From: JALORV01 sp963775635
GTDB lineage: Bacteria > Pseudomonadota > Gammaproteobacteria > Burkholderiales > Burkholderiaceae_F
Direction of reading: 5' to 3'
NCBI GenBank assembly: GCA_963775635.1
Contig: CAVZJO010000001.1
Location: 1-64,000, forward strand
Length of the DNA stretch: 64,000 nt
The stretch's first letter is position 1. Every line of letters begins with the position of its first letter. The notes below the pieces were generated by a model, which made no database searches, was not told the origin of the DNA, and worked only from the letters and a program-made list of their open reading frames with translations. This document shows positions 53,701-63,328 of the stretch, one piece after another. Made by a program: the position numbers and the translations under genes.

Positions 53701-55322
53701 TGCAGGATTCGGCTACTCAGCGACGTTGATGCGAACCATCTTGCAATCGACGGCACGCCGGCGGCATCCAGGACGAAGAGCATGTAAAAGCCAGGTGGGG
53801 CGTCTGCCGCTCGCGTCGGCGCCTGCACGCTGAGTGAGGCTGCCTTCGGCGCTGAAGGCGAGCTCGACGAAGCGCTGCTCCATGTTCCAGCTGTGCGTGA
53901 CCGAGCCGGCTCTTAACCAAGACGACGCGCTGGCGCCGATGCCGGTGGTCAGCTCGACTTCAAAAGTGCGCGCCGATCATCCAGCACCGTCGGTGCGGTG
54001 CCGATCGCTGGCCGCGGCGCGAATTGTCCGTCGCTCGTGAAGAGATAAGGCGGGTAGTAGAGCTCGACGTTCAGGTTGCGCTCGCGGGCCCGGCGCGCCG
54101 CCTCCGCCGACGATCACCGTCCCATCGGGAATCAGCAAGGAAATCGGAGTGATACAGACGCGCCCGAACGCCGGTTGCGCCCTGCGGTCCAGGAGCCAGT
54201 CTGCGGGTTCCAGATTTCGACTGTGTTGTTGACGCCGGTGAGCTCGTTCCAGACCTGGCTGCCGCCGCTCGCCATCACATGCCCGTTCGGCAAGATCGCG
54301 GCATTGACCAGACGCCGCTGCGAGGAAAGCGACTGCGTCGGCGTCATGACCGGCGTGCCGCCGGTGATGTCGATCACGATCGCCTGGTTGGAACTGCCGC
54401 CGAACTGCAGGATGCGGCCGGGTGCAAACATGGCGGCGCTGGCATCGTTGCCGCGATGCGCCGAAGCGAACTGGCCTACCTGCGTCACGCTGCCGGTGCC
54501 GGAGGCGTCTACGTAGTACATGCGGCCGGCGCTGTCGAAGCCGAACAGGCGGCCGTCGGGCGCCGACGAAGTTGCGCGGGTACATGAAGTCGAAACCGCT
54601 CGTGGTCGCCGTCGAGAGCAGTCGAAACGTTCCGTCGATCGCACGGACCTCCGGTCTGTCGGTGCCACCGTTTCCGCCCTGGATGTATATCTCGCCGTTG
54701 AGCAGCGTGGTCGATGACGAATACCAGCGCGCGCGATTCATGTCGTTACCGCGCGTCATGTAGTTGCCGCTCGTAACTCATGACGTTGCTGTTGCGATTG
54801 CCGGTGTTGGTGGTGCCGGTGCCGGTCCAGTTGTCACCGCCGGTGACGAACACACCGCCCCCCTGCGGCAGCACTAGCTGCGAACTGCAGAAGACGTCGG
54901 TGTTGGTTGTGTTGGGAAGCGTGAGGTGGGCCTGGGGGCCGAGGCCGAGCTTCGGATCCCAAATGTCATAGATGAAGAAACCCGGTCTGTGTTCCGTTGC
55001 CGTCGGTGCCATAGCTGAGCACACGTCCGTCAGGCATCAGCACGGCGTGGGCCGCGATCAGCGGCCAGTTCGCGACCGGGGCGAACACTCCCTTGAGGTG
55101 CGCGTCCAGCGGAAATTCGGTTGGGCTGAGGGCCGCATTCGACTGGCCGCGGAAGACAGTTCCAGCGCCGGCGGCGTCGGTCTCAGCTCGTGCGGCACCC
55201 GGCGCCGCCTTCTGGGACTCGTCGTCGGTACCTCCACCGCAGCCGGATAGCGCGGCCAGCACCAACAAACTCGAGATGCCCACAAAGGCGGGCTTGACCG
55301 GCCGTGACCGTACGAGACGCAT
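50794..55322 (-). pseudogene. Multidomain lipoprotein: copper-radical oxidase, propeller, cytochrome c, PA14; many frameshifts
   Basis: This gene of about 1,500 codons can be read only by changing frame at least ten times. In order: a lipoprotein signal (VGISSLLVLAALSGC) from the ATG at 55322 (GGGGGAGGG upstream); a galactose-oxidase-like Kelch propeller; its C-terminal DUF1929 domain (ERNLNVELYYPPYLFTSDGQ); an Ig-like domain (GLPPGLAIDRNSGRITG); a PKD domain (FRWDFGDGT); a YncE-like propeller (GTVWVANKRSQSISVINAGT); two haem-c sites (MSCASCHNDGGHDGR, CCGTCHAGTQ); and a PA14 domain (GLVGRYFNNMTLSGNPVFTR to 50794). The copper-site residues are present: VFCSS (54887-54889), RWYSS (54721-54723), RLYHS (54149-54154) and VTHSWNMEQR (53893-53895). 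In-frame nonsense codons were not obvious, so consensus errors are as likely as decay. Confidence 0.75.
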
Positions 55323-56218
55323 GATCCCTCCCCCACCGGCGAGATCTAAGGAGAAGTCTGGGTCCCGGAACCTGAGATCCTGTGCGACAACTTCGCTGGT
55401 CGTCCGCCAGTCACTCAAAGCGCCCGCTGTCTCGACCCTCCGATGTCGACGCAGCCCAGGCTGCGATTTGCGGGCGCTCACGTTCGCCTGCGTTCACAGC
55501 GACGCGAATCTATACCGTCTATGCGCTAGCCGGAATAGGGTAAGCCGACCGAACGTCGGCTGCCACCTCGCAAAAACCGGCGCGCTTGCCGGTGCACGTT
55601 CGTCCCTATGCTTGAAAAGTCAGCTACTTGCAGGTGATTGTCAAACCGTTTTCGAGCTCCCGCGTTGCGGCGAACCGAGCTCGCATTGGACTTTGCGGCG
55701 TGCTTTGACCGATGAGTGGAACGGCCTTGACGGGCGGAACCGCAAGTGCGGCACTGCCCCAAGCACTCTCGCGTTGTGTGCCGGTGACTTCAACTTGGTG
55801 AGCAGCCGTCGGCTCCGGTTGCGCTAGTACGTTGAAGTCTGCTTCCAGGCATTGCAATCACGTCCGCTTTTCGTCACTCGAAACTTCCGCAAGGGGTCGC
55901 AAGCCGTCATTCCAGAGGCCTCCTCAACCGGGGGCTTGAAATTGGCGCTTACAGCTGAACCTCCGTTCTACATCGCGCATCGCTACTCCTTCGCCCTCGC
56001 ACGTTTGCGCGCCGTAGCCAGACGATCGGCCAGCTCGGAGCCGAGGTTAGTTCAATCGACCGTATCCCACGGTGGTCGGCATGACCTGCGGGCGTCTGAG
56101 CTTCGTCTCGAACGCGGCTGACAACTTGAGGCGCTTCCCCGCCGGTCACCCGACCCGCGAGTAGCACGCGGGGCTTGCCGATCGCGGACGGCCCTGTTGG
56201 CCAGGCTCCGCGCAAGTG
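55323..56218. other. Large intergenic region
   Basis: In about 900 bases I find no gene with a plausible start and protein-like sequence; frames on both strands are short and Arg/Ser-rich. It separates the multidomain gene start from the 3' end of the MBL hydrolase gene. It must contain the promoter for the multidomain gene. Confidence 0.5.
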
Positions 56219-57733
56219 TCAGTTCTGCACCAGTTTCTCGCCAACGGCTCGCTGGAACTCTGCCCCGGTTCCGGTGCGGCCGTGAACGCCGGCAATCTGA
56301 TCGATCACGAGGCCTTTTTCCTTGGCCTTGCGAGCGAAGCTGATCGTCGATTCTTGCGGCGGTCCGACTGGCGAGTCGTTGTACGGGAGGAAGAACAGGT
56401 CGCCCTGGAACACGATGCGCTCCTTCGGCAGATATGCGATCAGCATTTCGCGCGCATGCGGGTTGGGTCCGACGTCGATCAACTCGACGACCCGGTCGCC
56501 GTCAGTGAAGGTCCGCACGCCGGCGTCAAGGAAGACGAACTCGGGCTTGCGCGGGTTCTTCGCCAGCCGATCGTTTTGCGGCGCGGCCGCCATCGCTTCG
56601 AGCGTCTTGCGGTTGCCATGCGTCGTGACAATCGTCGCGCCCTCTGCGATGAAGCTGCGCAGACCGCCGATGTGGTCGCCGTGGTGATGCGTCACCGCGA
56701 CATAGCGGATCGGTTTACCGGGGATCGTTTCCTTGATGCGCTTGATGACGTTGTCAGCGCCGTCGCTCGAGCCGGGCGCCTCGACCGCAAAGACGTAGTC
56801 CTTGAATTCGATCGCCATCGTGTTCTGGTTCTGCCCCGCCACGTTGTGGATCACGAAGACGCCCTCGGCCAGCTTCTCCACGTGAGGCTTCTGGACCAGC
56901 GGCAATGGCGGGACTTGTTTGAATCCCTCGGCGACAAAATCGAAGCTCTTCGCAGCGCCCGGCGCGTTGAAGTCCGCCTTGACCTTGTACTTGGCGACGA
57001 CGTCGCCGGCGAAGCGCCATGACCACGTCTGGGGAACCTGTAGGTTCCCCGCCTTCGAATAGTCGGAGAACATGATCTCGGACGCCTGCTGACCCCGCAG
57101 CGGATCGGTGAACACGAGCTCGTACTTCGATACCAGCGAGGTGCGTGCGTCGACATAAAGCGCGACCTGCTGCGTGTCGGGCATCACGAAGGTGACGACG
57201 TGCTGCTTACGGCCATCGAAGGTGTCTTCGCCGAGATACCGCAGCGAATTCGCGTTGTCGAGCGCCTGCCGCAGTATCAGGTTTGGTAGGCGACGGTAAT
57301 ACTGGACGAATTGCTGCTGGCTCGTCTGCTCGGCCGGAATCGGCGTCGCCGTGCGGGCGCGATGGTCGTACGCGGTACCTGCGCCATCCTTGATGACAAC
57401 GGTGTTGTGTCCTTCGAAACCGGCCCCGGTTACCCGCTGTTCGAGGTAGAGCCGGTTGTCCTTCAGGTCGAGCACAAGCGACTCGTCGAACGTTCCTGCC
57501 TGGAACGGCGCCGTCGGCGTTGGCATCTGCAAGCGGGGCCACGTTTCGCCTTGCAATTGCAGCTTGAGCGTTTCGATCCCGCGCAGCGCATCCGCACCAC
57601 CGATCGCGGTGACGGCGGCATCGATCACGTTGCGCGCCTTCACCTGAGATCGCCCGGCCAGCGTTTCCGTGTTCTGGGCGGCGGTTGCTAGGCCTGACCA
57701 CAACACCAGGGCGAACCAGAGAGATTTGCGCAC
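56219..57733 (-). CDS. Exported MBL-fold hydrolase with N-terminal domain
   Basis: This is a 504-residue exported protein with signal peptide WFALVLWSGLATAAQ. The first 270 residues form an exported sensor-like or lipoprotein-carrier-like domain (AAVTAIGGADALRGIETLKL, KYELVFTDPLRGQQASEIMF). The C-terminal metallo-beta-lactamase domain has the metal motif THHHGDHIGGLRS (about residue 348) and VFQGDLFFLPYND. The start is the GTG at 57733 with GAGGAGG six bases upstream. Similar two-part exported hydrolases (quinoprotein-relay type) occur in proteobacteria without a clear substrate. Confidence 0.87.
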   Translation of the reverse strand: MRKSLWFALVLWSGLATAAQNTETLAGRSQVKARNVIDAAVTAIGGADALRGIETLKLQLQGETWPRLQMPTPTAPFQAGTFDESLVLDLKDNRLYLEQRVTGAGFEGHNTVVIKDGAGTAYDHRARTATPIPAEQTSQQQFVQYYRRLPNLILRQALDNANSLRYLGEDTFDGRKQHVVTFVMPDTQQVALYVDARTSLVSKYELVFTDPLRGQQASEIMFSDYSKAGNLQVPQTWSWRFAGDVVAKYKVKADFNAPGAAKSFDFVAEGFKQVPPLPLVQKPHVEKLAEGVFVIHNVAGQNQNTMAIEFKDYVFAVEAPGSSDGADNVIKRIKETIPGKPIRYVAVTHHHGDHIGGLRSFIAEGATIVTTHGNRKTLEAMAAAPQNDRLAKNPRKPEFVFLDAGVRTFTDGDRVVELIDVGPNPHAREMLIAYLPKERIVFQGDLFFLPYNDSPVGPPQESTISFARKAKEKGLVIDQIAGVHGRTGTGAEFQRAVGEKLVQN

Positions 57734-57988
57734 GGCGGCCTCCTCGCGTGACTGATCCGGCGACTCTAGGCGCGCCGGCCAGGCGCGGAGCGCCCAAGTG
57801 ACGAGTCGGCAACACGCAGGACGAAACGTCCGGACCGGTCGACGAATTCGTCAACTGGACGAGCGATCCGCCTCGGCTCGATGTCAGCAGGTGAGCCGGC
57901 CGGCCTATGTGCGGGCGTTATGCTCTTACTCGCCGCCAGCCGGCGGTTCACCGAGCCGATGCTCGCGGCCAACCACCTGAAGGACCGA

Positions 57989-59416
57989 ATGCGCGCTTTT
58001 CCGCCCGATAGACCTCGCAGCAAGCTCCCCATCGTTATCGTCCTCGTCCTGATCGTTGTAGTCGCCACCGCCGGCGGTGCTTACTACCTGTGGCCACGCT
58101 TCGAATCCGAGCCGCCGCAGATCGCCGTTTCGCCCAACGTCGACGTGCTGGGCGTGGCACCGGTAGAGATACAGGTCACCGACAAGGGAACGGGGTTGAG
58201 ATCTGTCTCGGCCACACTGCGGCAAGGCGGGACCGAGCACACCCTCGTGTCCGAGCGGTTCGACAGACCTGTGAGCGAGAAGAAGATCGCGGTGGCCTTG
58301 GCGAAGGTAACCGGCGTGAAGGAAGGACCCGCCGTCCTGCGCATCACTGCACGCGATGACTCGCTGTGGCATTCCTTCAGCGGCAACGAGGCGGCGCTGG
58401 AGAAGAACCTGACGATCGACATCACGCCACCCAGCCTGGAGCTCATCGCCGACGATCGCTACGTGAATTTCGGCGGCGTGGGCGCGATCGTCTATAAGGC
58501 GTCGGCGGACACGGCGGCCAGCGGGGTGAAGATCGGCGACCACCTCTTCCCGGGCTTTCCTGGCCAGGTCAAGGACCATCCGGATCACCTGCTGGCCTTC
58601 TTCGCGCATCCGTACGACGCTCCGCCGGAGGCGAGGCCCACGCTGGTCGCGACCGACAAAGCCGGCAACACGCGTGAGATGCGGCTCGCCTATGAGCTCA
58701 AGAACGTCCGATACAAGAAGAGCACCCTCGTCCTATCGGACGCCTTTCTGCAGAACAAGGTGGTGCCGCTGCTCACGGACGTCGCCGCGCGGGAGGGCGC
58801 GCCGAAAGACGTCTTCGTCGCCGTGAACAGGCGGCTGCGGAAGGAAAACGAGGACCGTATCACCGCAATCACGAAGAAAGTCACACCTTCGATTCTGTGG
58901 AAGGACGCGTTCGCCCAGCTCAGCAACTCGAAGGTTGAGGCGAACTTTGCGGACAAGCGGACGTACACCTACAAGAGCGAACCGATCGATACCGCGTACC
59001 ACCTTGGTTACGATCTCTCGGTAACGAAGAACACCCCGGTCGAAGCCGCCAATAGCGGCACGGTGGCCTTCACCGGTGACTTGGGCATCTATGGCAACAC
59101 TGTGATCCTCGACCACGGGCTCGGTCTCTTCACCCTCTACGGCCATCTGAGCTCCGTCGACGTCAAGGCGGGCGATTCTGTTGGCAGGCGCCAAGTCCTC
59201 GGCAAGACGGGTGAGACGGGGCTTGCCGCCGGCGACCACCTGCATTTCGGCGTCTATCTTGATGGCGTCGCGGTGCTGCCCGTCGAGTGGTGGGACCAGA
59301 AGTGGATCGACGACAACATCAAGCCCAAGCTCGAAGGTCGGAGCGGTCTGGAGATCGCACAGGCGCAGCAGCCGGTGAAGGCAACGCGGAAGGCTGGGGG
59401 GAAACGACAGCGATAG
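57989..59416 (+). CDS. M23-family peptidase with membrane anchor
   Basis: This 475-residue protein has an N-terminal membrane helix (LPIVIVLVLIVVVATAGGAY). A periplasmic region of about 270 residues with Ig/beta-sandwich features follows (PPQIAVSPNVDVLGVAPVEI, DITPPSLELIADDRYVNFGG). The C-terminal LytM/M23 domain has YHLGYDLSVTKNTPVEA, with the metal His and Asp at about 338-342, and GDHLHFGVYLDG, with the catalytic HxH at about 418. It would cut peptidoglycan cross-links or activate an amidase. The start is the ATG at 57989 with AAGGA upstream; the frame is open further and an earlier ATG at 57881 is possible. Confidence 0.88.
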   Translation: MRAFPPDRPRSKLPIVIVLVLIVVVATAGGAYYLWPRFESEPPQIAVSPNVDVLGVAPVEIQVTDKGTGLRSVSATLRQGGTEHTLVSERFDRPVSEKKIAVALAKVTGVKEGPAVLRITARDDSLWHSFSGNEAALEKNLTIDITPPSLELIADDRYVNFGGVGAIVYKASADTAASGVKIGDHLFPGFPGQVKDHPDHLLAFFAHPYDAPPEARPTLVATDKAGNTREMRLAYELKNVRYKKSTLVLSDAFLQNKVVPLLTDVAAREGAPKDVFVAVNRRLRKENEDRITAITKKVTPSILWKDAFAQLSNSKVEANFADKRTYTYKSEPIDTAYHLGYDLSVTKNTPVEAANSGTVAFTGDLGIYGNTVILDHGLGLFTLYGHLSSVDVKAGDSVGRRQVLGKTGETGLAAGDHLHFGVYLDGVAVLPVEWWDQKWIDDNIKPKLEGRSGLEIAQAQQPVKATRKAGGKRQR

Positions 59417-59456
59417 CCGCCCGCTGCTCGGCCCGCGCGGTAAATCGCTGCCACCA

Positions 59457-59882
59457 TCAATTTTGGAGTTTTGCCTCCATCGTGATCGTCGTGTTCAGCA
59501 GCCGCGAGATCGGACAGCCCTCCTTGGCCGCATCCGCACACTTCTGAAAGGTCTGCGCGTCGGCACCTGGAACGCGGCCCGTCACTTGCAGGTGGATGCC
59601 GGTCACGGTCCAGCCGGCGTCCATCTTGTCGAAGGTCAGCGTCGCCTGTGTTTCGAGCGACTGCGGGACCAGTTTCGCCTCGCCGAGTTGTGCCGACAAT
59701 GCCATCGTGAAGCAGCCCGCGTGTGCCGCTGCAACCAGTTCCTCCGGATTGGTGCCAACGCCGTTCTCGAATCGCGTGCTGAAGGAATACTGGGTGCGCG
59801 ACAGAACTCCGCTCGCCGTCGACACAGTGCCCTTGCCCGTCTTCAGATCGCCGTTCCACACCGCGGATGCTGTCCTCTTCAT
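59457..59882 (-). CDS. OsmC family peroxiredoxin-like protein
   Basis: This 141-residue protein matches OsmC, a hydroperoxide reductase. It has KGTVSTASGVLSRTQYSFST, GTNPEELVAAAHAGCFTMAL with the first reactive cysteine, and KCADAAKEGCPISRLLNTTI with the second. The two cysteines form the peroxidatic pair. The start is the ATG at 59882 with AGAGGA about seven bases upstream; the longer frame to 59984 lacks a site. It probably answers organic peroxide or osmotic stress. Confidence 0.9.
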   Translation of the reverse strand: MKRTASAVWNGDLKTGKGTVSTASGVLSRTQYSFSTRFENGVGTNPEELVAAAHAGCFTMALSAQLGEAKLVPQSLETQATLTFDKMDAGWTVTGIHLQVTGRVPGADAQTFQKCADAAKEGCPISRLLNTTITMEAKLQN

Positions 59883-60125
59883 GATCGGTCCTCTCGGGTT
59901 GAGTAACTCCTGCGAGCTTGAGCCGTGCCTGCCCGACTGCGGAAGCGGCTTGCCTCCCGTGGTCGCGGGAGCGCCGTTTGCCATGTTCGCTTGTGGAGCC
60001 GGCGGCGACTCCAGGTTTCCCGGTCTACTGAAACGCGCGGCTCGTTCGTGACATCCAACGCCACAGAGACCCGTTCCTTGTTCAGCGACACGGACGGTCG
60101 ACTGGAAGCGCGTTGGAGGATCGAC

Positions 60126-61359
60126 ATGAACCGTGCACTGATCACGCTGGCCTCACTCGCAACGGCCGCACTCTCCGCAGGTTGTGGCGGCTCGTCGGAC
60201 GATGGCGCTGTCGCGACAGCAGGCGACGGCGCAGAGCAGCGAATCGGGCCAGCAGACCGCACTTGCCGCTCAGGGAAGACATATCTTCCGCTTCGAAACT
60301 TTCGGCGACGAAGCCAAATGGACGGATCAGCTGCGAATCCATGAAGTCATCCGCACGGCGGTTGATCCTCTCACGGCGCTCAAGGTCGGCCTGAAAGTCG
60401 ACGCCGACGCGCTGCCGCCCAACGTCGTGAACGGCATCAGGGACGGACGCGTCGACCTCGCCAGCCCGGCGACTACCGTCGCGCTGCTGAAGCTCGATGC
60501 GGTGGTAGGGTTGAAGGGCACGGTCGAGCGCGTCAACGGCGTCGACACCCTTACGCGAGTCGGGACCACATGCGCCCTATGTCACTCCACCGTCGACAAC
60601 TCCTTTTCGCCCGGCATCGGCAAGCGGCTCGACGGATGGCCCAACCGCGATCTCGATCCCGGCGCCATCATCGCGTTGTCGCCGGCGCTCGATGCCGCGA
60701 CAAAGGACGTGTACAACTCGTGGAAGGCCGGCAAGTACGATCCTCGTTTCAACATCGACGGCCTGAGCAAGCCGGTGGTGATTCCTCCGGCCTTCGGCCT
60801 CGCCGGCATTCATCGCATCACCTTCACAGGCGACGGCGAGCGGATCGCTTACTGGAACCAGTATGTCGCCGTGACACAGATGGGTGGCTTGGGCACGTTC
60901 AGCGAACCGCGCCTGAATCTGACGGTCACCAACGGCTCGGTCGACCTGGTCAGCAGCAAACTGCCGGCCCTGGAGGCGTACCAGCTGGAGCTGATTGCCC
61001 CGACACCCCCGCCCGGCAGTTTCGATGCGGCGGCCGCGGCGCGCGGCAAGCTGGTGTTCGAAGGTGCCGGCAAATGCGCCAGCTGCCATAGCGGACCCAG
61101 CTTCACCGACGCCAACCTGACGTTGCACGATCCGTCAGACTCGATGGCGGAACCCGAATCCCCGAGCTACGCCGCGCGCTCCGCGACAAAGATGTATCGC
61201 ACGACACCGCTGAAGGGTGTCTGGCAGCACCCTCCTTACTTTCACGACGGATCGGCGGCGACTCTGGAGGACGTGGTGCGGACCTACAACACGCGGCGGA
61301 TGCTCGGACTGAACGAGCAGCAGATCGGTGACTTGACGCAGTACCTGAAGTCGTTGTGA
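60126..61359 (+). pseudogene. Exported di-haem cytochrome c lipoprotein, frameshifted near the start
   Basis: From the ATG at 60126 (GGAGG six bases upstream) the frame gives a lipoprotein signal, LASLATAALSAGC, and GGSSDDGAVATAGDG. The body is in another frame from about 60205-60245: SSESGQQTALAAQGRHIFRF, two haem sites CALCHS and CASCHS, and the C-terminal WQHPPYFHDGSAATLEDVV with a likely axial-ligand region. Repaired, it has about 410 residues and resembles MauG/di-haem peroxidase-like proteins. Its C-terminus also resembles the cytochrome part of the multidomain gene at 51.3 kb. One missing or extra base is enough to explain the break. Confidence 0.82.
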
Positions 61360-61448
61360 TGCGGGTGGTTCGCCGTGCCGTGGTCCTCCACAGGCACGGC
61401 GAATGCTTGCTCTGTGTTCTTCGTGTTGACAGTTGGACGGTGCCATTC

Positions 61449-62156
61449 ATGAATGCACAAACTCAAACGCTTTCGGTACCGTCCGCAAACGGCGATGCGC
61501 CCTCTGACGACCGGACGCTCGTGCGCCAGATTCTCGCGGGGGACCGCGGAGCGTTCGAGCGGCTGATGCGCCGACATAACCGAGGCCTGTTCCGCCTCGC
61601 GCGCGCCGCGCTCGGTGATGACGCCGAAGCGGAGGACGCGCTGCAGGAGGCGTATCTGTCGGCGTACCGTTTCATGACACAGTTTCGCGGCGAGGCAAGC
61701 CTGTCGACGTGGCTTTCGCGCATGGTTCTCAACGAGTGCTACGGGCGACTGAGGAAAAGCCTGCGACGCCAGAACGTGATCCCGATCGTGGCGGGGGCGG
61801 ACATGGATACGATCGAAAGCGATGGTTACGACGCACCCGAGCGCGCGGTCGGGCGGATCGAGATGCGGGCACTCATCGAGCGGAAACTTGACGCACTGCC
61901 GGAGGATCTGCGAATCGCATTCGTGCTGAGAGCCGTCGAAGAACTCAGCGTCGAAGAGACTGCGGTGTGTCTCGGCATTCCGGAGGCCACCGTCCGCAGC
62001 CGGCACTTTCGCGCAAGAAGCCTGCTTCGCGAGTCACTTGCCTGCGAGATCGATACGGCGCAGCGGGACCTGTACGAGTTCGGAGGGGCCCGCTGTGACC
62101 GCGTGGTCGCGAAAGTGAACGCCCGACTCGCTGAACTCGCGAGCGAGAGCTACTAA
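61449..62156 (+). CDS. ECF-type RNA polymerase sigma factor
   Basis: This 235-residue sigma factor is close to the RpoE/CarQ class. Region 2 is AFERLMRRHNRGLFRLARAA, then EAEDALQEAYLSAYRFM and LSTWLSRMVLNECYGRLRK. Region 4 is LPEDLRIAFVLRAVEELSVE, then ETAVCLGIPEATVRSRHFRA. The start is the ATG at 61449, about 90 bases after the cytochrome stop; the frame is open further upstream but the protein there is not sigma-like. No anti-sigma gene is adjacent, though regulation may be by the exported cytochrome gene's neighbours. Confidence 0.87.
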   Translation: MNAQTQTLSVPSANGDAPSDDRTLVRQILAGDRGAFERLMRRHNRGLFRLARAALGDDAEAEDALQEAYLSAYRFMTQFRGEASLSTWLSRMVLNECYGRLRKSLRRQNVIPIVAGADMDTIESDGYDAPERAVGRIEMRALIERKLDALPEDLRIAFVLRAVEELSVEETAVCLGIPEATVRSRHFRARSLLRESLACEIDTAQRDLYEFGGARCDRVVAKVNARLAELASESY

Positions 62157-62180
62157 GCCCGTTGACAGCACGTGCGCGGG

Positions 62181-63326
62181 TCAGGCGGGCAGGATCGCAA
62201 CCTCGAAGACGCGCTCGATGATCCACGCACTGGCGAGCAGCGCCGCGGCCGCCGAGCCGCCGCCGAGAATCCAGCGCGGGTAACCGCGCCAGTTGCGCGC
62301 CTGCGCCAGCACGGCGAACGAAAGCGCGACGACGATCAACTGACCGCCTTCCACGCCGAGGTTGAAAGCGAGCAGGACGCGCGCAAGTTCCAAGGGCGGC
62401 AGGCCAAGCGGCGCCAGCACCTCGGCAAAACCAAACCCATGGATCAGACCGAAGCCGAATGCTGCGAATGCCAGCCGCGTCGTGACGACCGGCCACAAGT
62501 TGTTCAGCGCCGCGGCAAGCACGGTCACTGCGATCAGTGGCTCGATCACGGAGGCCGGCACGCGCAGCACCCCGAAGCTAGCCAGTCCCAGCGTGATCGA
62601 GTGTGCAACCGTGAAGGCGGTTGCGATCCAGGCGACCTGAACAAGTGCGGCTCGTAGATCCAAGCGCGCCGTCCAGCGGTTGTCGCGCCGCTCGACGACC
62701 GCGGGCAGCATCAGGGCGATCAGGAACAGCAGGTGATCGAAGCCGCCCAGTATGTGCCGCACACCGTCGCGAAACATCGCGCCGAAGCTCTGGGCCGCCG
62801 CTTCTCCGGTAGCGGCAGCGTCGCCGGGAGCCAAGCTCAGCGTTGCCTCCGGTGCGAGTGATATGGGCTGAGTGACGCCTGGCACGCTGACCAGCGCCCG
62901 GTGCGTTGGATCGACACCCGCGAACAGACGATAGATGAGCTGAACGCGCCCCGCGTGAGTTGGACACCGCGCACGCCCCGGCAGAACGAGAAGTCCACCA
63001 TCGTCGAGGCGCTGCCAGCGTGGTGCATCGAACGACGTCGTGCAGGCTTCCTCGGTATCCGAGGTGGAAAGTACGAGGGAACCACGTGCCAGATGCAGGA
63101 TATCCGGCGCGCGGTCTTCGACCTCGGCCCAGGTCAGGCGGCCGTTTCCGTCGGCGTCCAGGTCGAGCAACGCGTCGACATCGCGCAATGCGATGCGCCA
63201 GGTGAACGCGACCTCGCGCCCGAGCGGCGGATCGATCGCAAGGTAGCTGCTACTGGCCGAGTGTGCGAAGACCGGAGCGGATGGAGCGAGTACCGACAGC
63301 ACGAGCCACAACAGGAAGCGTTTCAT
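62181..63326 (-). CDS. HupE/UreJ-like membrane protein with EF-hand
   Basis: This 381-residue protein has a signal peptide ending APVFAHSA and a periplasmic N-terminal domain of about 165 residues. The C-terminal membrane domain has six hydrophobic segments and the HupE/UreJ_2 pattern (GVRHILGGFDHLLFLIALML, AFTVAHSITLGLASFGVL, FGFGLIHGFGFAEVLAPLGL). The histidines in FDHLLF, AHSITL and LIHGFG are typical of this family, which is implicated in nickel or cobalt transport. The N-terminal domain contains a canonical EF-hand loop, DADGNGRLTWAE (about residues 57-68), suggesting calcium binding. It is convergent with the sigma gene and follows the partial TPR gene by two bases. Confidence 0.87.
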   Translation of the reverse strand: MKRFLLWLVLSVLAPSAPVFAHSASSSYLAIDPPLGREVAFTWRIALRDVDALLDLDADGNGRLTWAEVEDRAPDILHLARGSLVLSTSDTEEACTTSFDAPRWQRLDDGGLLVLPGRARCPTHAGRVQLIYRLFAGVDPTHRALVSVPGVTQPISLAPEATLSLAPGDAAATGEAAAQSFGAMFRDGVRHILGGFDHLLFLIALMLPAVVERRDNRWTARLDLRAALVQVAWIATAFTVAHSITLGLASFGVLRVPASVIEPLIAVTVLAAALNNLWPVVTTRLAFAAFGFGLIHGFGFAEVLAPLGLPPLELARVLLAFNLGVEGGQLIVVALSFAVLAQARNWRGYPRWILGGGSAAAALLASAWIIERVFEVAILPA

Positions 63327-63328
63327 CG

